NCBI RefSeq assembly: GCF_021729145.1
Contig: NZ_JAJSLW010000003.1
Span: 124,001-188,000, forward strand
Reading direction: 5' to 3'
Length of the DNA: 64,000 nucleotides
From: Membranihabitans maritimus
GTDB lineage: Bacteria > Bacteroidota > Bacteroidia > Chitinophagales > Saprospiraceae
The notes under the pieces are model-generated. The model did no database searches. It was given only the letters and a program-made list of their open reading frames with translations, and had not been told where the DNA came from. Both the position numbers and the translations under genes were made by a program. Positions 55,087 to 61,929 of the stretch are shown one piece after another (within the stretch, counting starts at the first letter, position 1; the number at the start of each line of letters is the position of its first letter).

Positions 55087-56952
55087 TTTGCTTCCCGGCA
55101 GTTGTCTTTCGATGAACAGTCCCCTCGGCCTTAGATAGTCCCGATTCACAAAACCTTTTAATACAGAATTATCAGGTTCTACCCGGGTCATTTCAATTAT
55201 TTCGCCGGTAGGCTTCTCCAAAAATGAAATCCCTGTAACGTTGTTCTCCTCAAAAAACATCTCAATACGGCTACAAATAATTTTATTCATCCCCAGATAG
55301 GCGTTTTCACTGTCGACAGGAAAATATATAGATTCAGCATTTCCATCCACATGGGTCGTACTCAACTTCCCATCTTCAAAAAAAGCAATAATCTGCCGAC
55401 CTTTTATTTGATTAAAAAAAATACTATCCGGGGAAGTAATGACAAATGCATTACCATTTATAAGGACTCTTTGAATATCTCCATTTTTGATAACAATTGA
55501 AATCGTATCGCCCGTTAATTGTGTGGTATCCATCCATAGAACAGGATCACCAAATAAATAAATCAATGAATCTACTTCGTCATAGACTACACTATCCGCT
55601 TTACCTTCTACATCATTTCGTAAAATGGATACATTATGGTACGCAAAAAAGTTTTGGAACGTATCTTTTTTAAAATTGCCAATAGAATCACTTTCCATAT
55701 CTATTGAATCCACTACCTGATTGGTAATTAATGTATCAGAGACCAGTCTCATGGTATCCCCTTCTTCCCCGATCCATTCAAATAAGGGGCGTAAATTGAT
55801 ACTGGTTGCCTTGGCATATTGCTCTCCATCCTTGTACTCCAGGCTATCTGTAAATATCCTTTTCATACCCGAACTATCTTCCCATATCACATTGCCTCTG
55901 GCGTACCCAAATTTTCTCTCATTATCGTAATCAAGATTATTAGCTTCTAACGAAAAGTCCGGGCGTCGGACTTTTGTCCGGGTATTCGATTTGACAGAAT
56001 TGGTCTCTGTATAGTAAACCAATGAATCACCTACTGCGTTAATATCATCTCCCACTACCCTGGCATCCCTAAATAAATTCAGGGTTCCAAATTTTTCGTT
56101 GTATACAATTTTCCTTGCCGTTGCTATTTTATCTTCCTTTTCAATTTGTGCATTTCCCAATAATTCGTACCTGAGTTCCTTGCCATAGTACCATATACTA
56201 TCGCCACTTCCCGAACTTTCACCAGATTCAAATTCAGCATTCTGATGAAAAAGCGCTTCCTCTTCATTTATTAAATAAAACCCTCTTTCAGCATATAGTC
56301 TACTTGTATCGTTGTAAAGAATAGTAGGACTCAAAAAATTTACTCTATATTCTTGTGTAAAAAATGCCAGGGAATCCGATTTTAAATTAAATGAATCATT
56401 CAGCACTAGTACACTATCTCTAAAAACAGCTTTGTTCTCAGCCACATAAAAGGTCCCATTTAAAGAACTTAACTGCGTTTCCTTATCAGTCATATATGAT
56501 TTTCTGGAATAAGTTGCCTCGCGTTTGACCAGGTCATACATTAACCGATCAGTAAAAAGCCTTTGTTCTTTCTTTTCCAAAATAACTTCCCCCAGAAGTT
56601 CTGCCATGCGCAAATTCCCATCATAGAGCAATGTGTCTGAAAAAATAAAGGTGCTATCCAACTCCTGGATAACCACATTACCATATGCTTCTACCTGGTT
56701 GTTCTCATCAATAATAGCAGAATCACATCGCATAAAAGTGCTGTCATGACGCAATCGGACATTACCCACCAATTGTTGATATTGCATGCCATCTTCCGTG
56801 AATAATCGGGCCCTGTCAGCAGGTTCATCCAAAATAATAGTCGTTGCACTATCATTTGCGGTACTGTCAGATACCGTATTCTGCCCCGATAGCTGCGTGC
56901 CAAAACAAAATATGGTAACCGCACAATAAAATCCGACCAGATATACTTTCAT
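55060..56952 (-). CDS. OstA-like (LptA-family) periplasmic protein
   Basis: A 630-residue protein with a signal peptide (about 1-24, cleavage near LSGQ). The body is a long repeat of short beta strands of the OstA/LptA jellyroll type: QYQQLVGNVRLRHDSTFMRC, NNQVEAYGNVVIQELDSTFI, and similar turns up to about residue 560. The repeated pattern of GNV/GD-V-y followed by S-D is typical. LptA carries LPS across the periplasm; in Bacteroidota these long versions are thought to fill that role or to join the LptD side. No other lpt gene lies nearby. Confidence 0.85.
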   Translation of the reverse strand: MKVYLVGFYCAVTIFCFGTQLSGQNTVSDSTANDSATTIILDEPADRARLFTEDGMQYQQLVGNVRLRHDSTFMRCDSAIIDENNQVEAYGNVVIQELDSTFIFSDTLLYDGNLRMAELLGEVILEKKEQRLFTDRLMYDLVKREATYSRKSYMTDKETQLSSLNGTFYVAENKAVFRDSVLVLNDSFNLKSDSLAFFTQEYRVNFLSPTILYNDTSRLYAERGFYLINEEEALFHQNAEFESGESSGSGDSIWYYGKELRYELLGNAQIEKEDKIATARKIVYNEKFGTLNLFRDARVVGDDINAVGDSLVYYTETNSVKSNTRTKVRRPDFSLEANNLDYDNERKFGYARGNVIWEDSSGMKRIFTDSLEYKDGEQYAKATSINLRPLFEWIGEEGDTMRLVSDTLITNQVVDSIDMESDSIGNFKKDTFQNFFAYHNVSILRNDVEGKADSVVYDEVDSLIYLFGDPVLWMDTTQLTGDTISIVIKNGDIQRVLINGNAFVITSPDSIFFNQIKGRQIIAFFEDGKLSTTHVDGNAESIYFPVDSENAYLGMNKIICSRIEMFFEENNVTGISFLEKPTGEIIEMTRVEPDNSVLKGFVNRDYLRPRGLFIERQLPGSKEKSLHYQK

Positions 56953-57077
56953 ATTTTCAATATCATATTCTTGAAAGCAATTAGTTTTGATTAAACAATT
57001 TTTTTGTCATATAACGAAGTCAACAGTAAGTCTGCATGTTAATCAAACGATAAAATTACTTTAGGAAAAATACCCCC

Positions 57078-57105
57078 TTTGATTTTATGCATTTGTGTAT
57101 TTTTG
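57078..57105 (+). promoter_or_regulatory. Promoter of the DUF4293 gene
   Basis: TTTG at 57078-57081, a 16-nt spacer, and TATTTTTG at 57098-57105, close to the Bacteroidota TTG-N17-TAnnTTTG pattern. The start codon at 57124 is 18 bp downstream, so the leader is very short. Confidence 0.55.
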
Positions 57106-57123
57106 CGTCAAAAATAACGAATT

Positions 57124-57582
57124 ATGATTCAACGAAAGCAGTCAATATATTTATTATTAGCTTCTATACTATTTGCATGCTTGTTTTTTCAACCTGTCGA
57201 TCTGTTAACAATCAATGGAGAAGGTATAAACAAAAGCCCACTCCTATTATTTGGAGACACTGTTTTCGATATTTATGACAATACGACTTTTATAGTCCTT
57301 GCTGGCACCATTGCCGCCATTATTTTAATAACCATTTTTTTATATAATAACCGAAAATTGCAAATAAATCTGAGCAAAATTTCAATTGCGTTGATTATTG
57401 CCTTTATAGCTATTGCCATCTATTTTACGTTTAATGATTTAAGCTCCATTGAGTCCAATTACACAATTAACCCCAGAATCGGTGCTTTTCTTCCTTTTGC
57501 ATCAATTTTACTATTGTTTTTTGCGATTAGGGGCATTAGAAAAGATGATAAATTGGTAAAATCCATGGACAGATTACGGTAA
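57124..57582 (+). CDS. DUF4293 integral membrane protein
   Basis: A 152-residue protein with four predicted transmembrane helices (about 7-24, 57-78, 86-108, 122-140) and a charged C-terminal tail (RKDDKLVKSMDRLR). The N terminus MIQRKQSIYLLLASILFACL is the conserved opening of DUF4293, a family confined to Bacteroidota. Function unknown. The last residues (DDKLVKSMDRLR) also match the family pattern. Divergent from the OstA-like gene. Confidence 0.88.
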   Translation: MIQRKQSIYLLLASILFACLFFQPVDLLTINGEGINKSPLLLFGDTVFDIYDNTTFIVLAGTIAAIILITIFLYNNRKLQINLSKISIALIIAFIAIAIYFTFNDLSSIESNYTINPRIGAFLPFASILLLFFAIRGIRKDDKLVKSMDRLR

Positions 57583-58250
57583 TTTTCCTGTCTCTTGCTT
57601 GAATACAATCCTTTAACTTGCATATTTTGAAGTATGGTAATTGTATTTTCCATTCAATGAATCACTAGAAATCTAATGGCCCTGAATATAGAAATTCCAG
57701 CAGTAGAACCTATAAAATCCCAGTATAGACAACATTCCCAGGGTAAGATGGAAAGTCTCCAATATTCTCCGGGAAGATTTATATAGAACCTGCGGTAATT
57801 GAACTAACATTGATCCCCGATGAATACACCATCACCATCGGATTGGATGCTTAACAACATCTTGAAAACAATAGAAGGGACTTTACAAATATGGATTTTT
57901 ATTATGGTCAAACGGTAAACATTCCACTATACATCCACCAGGTCCGTATATAGAAGTGAAATCCGTCACCCTCTTTATCCACTATTATAAGGATGCACTA
58001 CCAGGATAAAGAGTAAAATTATGCCAGCATTTGTCTTAGATTGGAAATAGTCAACCTTCATACCCCAAGCTAGTATTAGGCAAAGAATAACTATATATGT
58101 ATAATGAAATGGATAAACCAAAGGAATGTCCACAAGATGCCTAAATAAGCCTTATTGCACCTGATAACGACACAAAAAAAAACCACTTGTCCTATGGGGC
58201 CAAGTGGTCGTTAATTTCTTTATTATTAACTTAACAAACCAGAAAACATC
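57583..58250. other. Gene-free stretch, possibly a decayed coding region
   Basis: About 668 bp. No intact gene, but plus-strand frames contain short meaningful-looking pieces that switch frame: IEIPAVEPIKSQYRQHSQG from 57676, IEPAVIELTLIPDEYTITI from 57783, then FTNMDFYYGQTVNIPLYI near 57881. I cannot name a parent gene. A perfect 10-bp inverted repeat, CTCTTTATCC (57971-57980) and GGATAAAGAG (58004-58013), lies within. The right end holds the terminator of the exbB-exbD unit. Confidence 0.35.
58173..58208 (-). terminator. Terminator of the exbB-exbD cluster
   Basis: Minus strand: ACCACTTG (58208-58201) and CAAGTGGT (58189-58182) enclose an 11-nt loop and run into nine T. It lies 42 bp after the stop of the last exbD. 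Confidence 0.85.
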
Positions 58251-58742
58251 TTATAATCCAGTATTCATTCTATCTGTATTAGGAGAGGCTGAATAATTTA
58301 CTTTTAATTGATTGGCTTTTCTCAACGCCGTTTTAACATCAGTGACAATTCCCATTGTGACTCCTGCGTCGGCCTTAATAGAGGTAATTATTGCTCCATG
58401 AAGTTGTTCATTAACCTTTAACTTATGCTTCTCTAAAAAAAGAGCAATATCCCCATCGAGGTTCTTCGCAAACTTATCGTCCAATTGAACACGCGGCTGG
58501 GTACCATAAATTTCCTGATATTTTTTAATTGGCTTACCAATATAAACAGTATTCACCAAAGATTTTTTCTCCAATTTTATTAATTGGGTAGCTTGAGGAA
58601 CTGTAACCTGTACCTTTCTTTCCCCCTCTCTCATAACGGTTACCACCATAAAAAAGAACAAAAGCATAAAGATGATATCTGGTAGAGAGGAAGTAGAAAT
58701 TTTAGGCGTCGAATTCCCCCGCTTCTTTTTAAAATGTGACAT
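58251..58742 (-). CDS. ExbD/TolR-family protein (second copy)
   Basis: A 163-residue inner membrane protein: cytoplasmic N terminus KKRGNSTPKISTSSLPD, one transmembrane helix (about 24-42) with the conserved proton-path Asp in LPDIIFMLLFFFMVVTVM, and a periplasmic domain with VTVPQATQLI and the segment GAIITSIKADAGVTMG. With ExbB it forms the proton-driven motor that powers TonB or Tol. It differs from the copy upstream; two unlike ExbDs in tandem are common in Bacteroidota. Confidence 0.9.
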   Translation of the reverse strand: MSHFKKKRGNSTPKISTSSLPDIIFMLLFFFMVVTVMREGERKVQVTVPQATQLIKLEKKSLVNTVYIGKPIKKYQEIYGTQPRVQLDDKFAKNLDGDIALFLEKHKLKVNEQLHGAIITSIKADAGVTMGIVTDVKTALRKANQLKVNYSASPNTDRMNTGL

Positions 58743-58778
58743 AACTCAACTTTTAATTTAGACTAATAAAATGAATAC

Positions 58779-59318
58779 CTACTCATCTCCAAAATCTGTA
58801 GGCTCTGCCTCTGACAATACTAATGGAATTACCGCCCTGACTGCTTTCTTATTATCAGTAGGCAAATCTTCATAGGAAGTACCATACATTTTCTGGGACT
58901 GTTCCTCCCACAATTCATCGTAGGCTGCTTTCAATTCATTATATACCTCAATATATAAATCATATTGTGTTCCACGGTCATTCTTCAGTGAGATAATTGC
59001 CTTTGTTGGTTTTTCAGATAAATCCGGTCTACCCTGAGGGTTAAGGATAAATTCTTTTGCCCTGTCTCGTAACAAATCAATATCTGCCGGCTCTCCCCTC
59101 ACCAATAAATCATCATTGGCATTAATGAGGACACTAAATACATTTCGCTCATTGAGCTGTGTCGGATCGGGTGGCTCATCTGACCAGGGTGGAAGCTGAA
59201 CCATAATCCCTTTATCTGCGTCAATGGTAGTGGTCACCAAAAAGAAGATAAGTAGCAAGAATGCTATATCTGCCATGGATCCCGCATTGACTTCCGGTGA
59301 TTCTCTTTTCCTTGCCAT
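58779..59318 (-). CDS. ExbD/TolR-family protein (first copy)
   Basis: A 179-residue protein with the membrane helix GSMADIAFLLLIFFLVTTTI (about 12-31), in which the Asp of MADIAF is the proton-path residue, then the periplasmic VQLPPWSDEPPD and VLINANDDLLVRGEPADI. Compared with the second copy it has a longer and more acidic C-terminal domain. Starts 6 bp after the four-helix membrane protein gene. Confidence 0.92.
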   Translation of the reverse strand: MARKRESPEVNAGSMADIAFLLLIFFLVTTTIDADKGIMVQLPPWSDEPPDPTQLNERNVFSVLINANDDLLVRGEPADIDLLRDRAKEFILNPQGRPDLSEKPTKAIISLKNDRGTQYDLYIEVYNELKAAYDELWEEQSQKMYGTSYEDLPTDNKKAVRAVIPLVLSEAEPTDFGDE

Positions 59319-59324
59319 AATCTT

Positions 59325-59798
59325 TTATTTAAATAAATTTCGCAATTCTCCTAATATTACTATTACTATTGCAGCCCCGGAAAGTACAAATGCCCCTTTG
59401 ATAAAGGCACTAATCCACTTACTCATATTGTCATTAACTCCAAATTCCGTAGCAGCCGCTGCTACTCGACCTCCCTGTTCTGCAAGTGAAGTAGAATATA
59501 ATATAAATACTAATATTAACAAAATTGCAATACCAATAATTCCTTTAATTGCAGCTCGCGGATCTTTTATTACACTTAATAGTGATGCAAGAATCGTAAT
59601 GATTACAGTAGCTATAAATAACACTATTGTGGCTTTCAACCCTGTATTAAAGGCATTTGTTTTGGTTTGCTCTTCCATCACCATCTCTCCAAATCCAGCG
59701 GGCAAACCATTCATTGCCGGGATCAGGAAGATTAGTGTAAAGACCAGACCAATGACAAACGCCAGGGCCAATCCATATTTAGATAATAATTTATACAT
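59325..59798 (-). CDS. Four-helix membrane protein of the exbB-exbD cluster
   Basis: A 157-residue protein with four likely transmembrane helices (about 10-29, 52-76, 84-104, 135-155) and a polar loop between 30 and 50. I know no named domain for it, but a protein of this size between exbB and exbD is a repeated feature of Bacteroidota, from memory. It starts 12 bp after exbB and ends 6 bp before exbD, so it is certainly part of the same transcript and may modulate or anchor the motor complex. Confidence 0.75.
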   Translation of the reverse strand: MYKLLSKYGLALAFVIGLVFTLIFLIPAMNGLPAGFGEMVMEEQTKTNAFNTGLKATIVLFIATVIITILASLLSVIKDPRAAIKGIIGIAILLILVFILYSTSLAEQGGRVAAAATEFGVNDNMSKWISAFIKGAFVLSGAAIVIVILGELRNLFK

Positions 59799-59810
59799 AA
59801 ATCTTTTTTT

Positions 59811-60530
59811 TTACTTGAAGTAATTATTTCTGGCCAAAACGTCTAATAATCCTACAGAAGCATCTTCCATTTTATTAACGATTCCGTCAATTTTGGAAAC
59901 TATATAGTTATAAAATATCTGAAGGATAATAGCGACGATCAGACCAAATACTGTAGTCAAAAGTGCTACTTTAATACCACCAGCCACAATAGTAGGAGAA
60001 ATATCACCCACTGCCTGGATATTATCAAATGCCTGAATCATACCAATTACCGTACCCATGAAACCAAGCATCGGTGCAATTGCGATAAACAATGCAATCC
60101 AAACTAATCCTTTTTCGAGAAGTCCCATCTGCACCGAACCGTAGGAAGAAATAGCCCTTTCCACTGCTTCCGGACCTTTATTCGCATTTCTTAATCCTTC
60201 ATATAAAACACTGGCTGCAGGACCTGAAGTGGATTTGCAAACCTCCATAGCACCGTCCAAATCACCTTCAGCCAAACGATTGTCGATTTTAGATAAAAGT
60301 TTGTCAGTGTTAGCAGTAGCCAAATTAAGTGTTATGATACGTTCGATACAGAATGATAATCCCAAAATCAAACAAATCAAAACGGGGGTCATAAACTTCC
60401 AATCCCCTTGAATGAATTTTTCTTTAAGCACCTGAAAACCTGTAGCGGTTTCCTCTTGTGCTAAAATTTCAGTAGCTCCGAACGAGGTAGCTACTCCCAA
60501 AACAAGCAACAAAGCAACTAATTTACGCAT
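59811..60530 (-). CDS. exbB: MotA/TolQ/ExbB proton channel protein
   Basis: A 239-residue protein. An N-terminal signal-like helix (1-24, ending LAQ) precedes a periplasmic stretch, then three membrane helices (about 45-65, 135-160, 180-205). The family core is seen as EGLRNANKGPEAVERAIS, LGFMGTVIGMIQAFDNI and GIKVALLTTVFGLIVAI, with the Thr residues of the ion path in both last helices. With the ExbD copies it uses proton flow to energise TonB-dependent uptake. No tonB is present in the window. Confidence 0.93.
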   Translation of the reverse strand: MRKLVALLLVLGVATSFGATEILAQEETATGFQVLKEKFIQGDWKFMTPVLICLILGLSFCIERIITLNLATANTDKLLSKIDNRLAEGDLDGAMEVCKSTSGPAASVLYEGLRNANKGPEAVERAISSYGSVQMGLLEKGLVWIALFIAIAPMLGFMGTVIGMIQAFDNIQAVGDISPTIVAGGIKVALLTTVFGLIVAIILQIFYNYIVSKIDGIVNKMEDASVGLLDVLARNNYFK

Positions 60531-60560
60531 GGTATAAACATTTTTTTAACGAATATTTTT

Positions 60561-60568
60561 CAAAATTA
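60561..60568 (-). promoter_or_regulatory. Putative -7 element before exbB
   Basis: Minus strand TAATTTTG, an exact TAnnTTTG match, 31 bp upstream of the exbB ATG and just after the tRNA-Ser gene on the same strand. Without a TTG partner; read-through from the tRNA is an alternative source of transcript. Confidence 0.35.
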
Positions 60569-60583
60569 AATTACAAAATACAG

Positions 60584-60671
60584 CGGAGAGTGAGGGATTC
60601 GAACCCTCGATACCCTTTTGGAGTATACACACTTTCCAGGCGTGCGCCTTCGACCACTCGGCCAACTCTCC
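60584..60671 (-). tRNA. tRNA-Ser(GGA)
   Basis: An 88-nt class II tRNA on the minus strand. Acceptor GGAGAGT pairs with ACTCTCC, discriminator G; D arm GGCCGAGTGGTCGAAGGC; anticodon stem CACGC/GTGTG (with a C-G to G-U type pair) around loop CTGGAAA gives anticodon GGA; long variable arm TATACTCCAAAAGGGTATC; T arm GAGGGTTCGAATCCCTC. CCA is not encoded. Confidence 0.93.
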
Positions 60672-60799
60672 CTCTTTCAAAAAGCAAAAGTCCATTGACT
60701 TGCTTCGCAAAAATTATAAAACTTGAACTATTATCAAAATTTTTCTTTGCACCCCATTCAATAATTGTTCAAATTACATTTCATTTCATTATTGCCCCA

Positions 60800-61570
60800 T
60801 CAATTATTAGACCACTTATTAAACAATTGATCAGCATTCCCGGAAGTAACATCTTCAATCTTTTTTTTATCCACATCATAAATTTCGGTTAACTTATCGA
60901 GTACGTGTACCAAATACGAACTCTCGTTCCTTTTTCCTCGATAAGGGACAGGCGCCAAATAGGGCGAATCCGTTTCCAGTACTAATTTACTAAGCGGAAT
61001 CCGTTCCAAAACTTTATCCAATCCACTATTCTTGAATGTCACCACTCCACCTATTCCAAGATAAAACCCGCAGTCCAAAATACGCTTTGCCTGATCAATA
61101 TTTCCAGTAAAACAATGAAAGACTCCTTTCAGGGTTCCATTGTATTTCTCAACCATCTCAATCTGCATATCCAAACTATCCCTTGCATGGATGACTATAG
61201 GTAATTCCATTTTCAAAGCCCATTCGCATTGTATATGAAACGCTTCTTTCTGTTGCTCGATATATGTCTGATCCCAATATGCATCTGTGCCGATTTCACC
61301 AATAGCATAAATCTTCCGATCATCCAACCTCTGTTCAATTTTTTCCAACTCATCGCGGAAATCCGCTTTGACATCACATGGATGCAATCCCAGCATTGGG
61401 AACAGGTAATCAGGATACCGATCACACAACTCAAACATATCGTCAATGGTTTTACTATCTATATTGGGCAAGTACACTCTCTTTACTCCACTAGCCTTAG
61501 CCCTGTCCAATACCTCGTCAATGTCTTTGCCAAATTGATTGACATATAAATGCGCATGCGTATCAACCAT
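60800..61570 (-). CDS. tatD: TatD-family metal-dependent hydrolase
   Basis: A 256-residue amidohydrolase-fold protein. ATG 61570 (MVDTHAHLYVNQF) is preferred over ATG 61585 because AGGAG stands six bases before it. Metal ligands: DTHAHL (His-x-His), the Glu in AIGEIGTDAYWD, His in PIVIHARDS, HCFTG, and the Asp in LETDSPYLAP. TatD proteins are 3'-5' exonucleases and deoxyribonucleases acting in DNA repair or nucleic acid turnover. All ligands are present. Upstream of tRNA-Ser on the same strand. Confidence 0.93.
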   Translation of the reverse strand: MVDTHAHLYVNQFGKDIDEVLDRAKASGVKRVYLPNIDSKTIDDMFELCDRYPDYLFPMLGLHPCDVKADFRDELEKIEQRLDDRKIYAIGEIGTDAYWDQTYIEQQKEAFHIQCEWALKMELPIVIHARDSLDMQIEMVEKYNGTLKGVFHCFTGNIDQAKRILDCGFYLGIGGVVTFKNSGLDKVLERIPLSKLVLETDSPYLAPVPYRGKRNESSYLVHVLDKLTEIYDVDKKKIEDVTSGNADQLFNKWSNN

Positions 61571-61929
61571 CTTTAGCTCCTCCATTTATATTCTCCCCCA
61601 ATAAATATCATCATTTCCAATCTAACAATTGTGCGTTCCGAGTGGAAAGTTATTAATATTTTCTAAAAAATTCATTAATTCAGTAGATCAATTGCAAACG
61701 TATTCAGAAGTATCTCAAGAAATAAGCAATGAATTTTACAAGTAAAATGAGAATTAATGTGGTGTAAAATATTGAATATAAATATTATAAAAATATATTA
61801 ATCTTCACATATCAACTCTATTTCTGTTCTATTAATTTTTAGTGAATTCTTCACTATTTTTTTCCTCTTAAAAAAAAACCCGGATTGGCATCTGTCAATC
61901 CGGGTTAATAAATTATATTCAAAAATCAT
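61571..61929. other. AT-rich gap between tatD and sucA
   Basis: About 359 bp with no gene and no clear promoter match for tatD. The right end is the sucA terminator. The rest is plain AT-rich sequence. Confidence 0.5.
61869..61906 (-). terminator. Intrinsic terminator of sucA
   Basis: Minus strand: AACCCGGATTG (61906-61896) and CAATCCGGGTT (61887-61877), perfect 11-bp stem, 8-nt loop, then a run of nine T. It lies 24 bp after the stop. Confidence 0.9.

Noticed and set aside
59224-59823. 199-codon open frame on the plus strand
   Set aside because: It is antisense to exbD and the four-helix membrane gene, whose hydrophobic codons keep the opposite strand open. Rich in Ile, Thr and Asn, with no domain.
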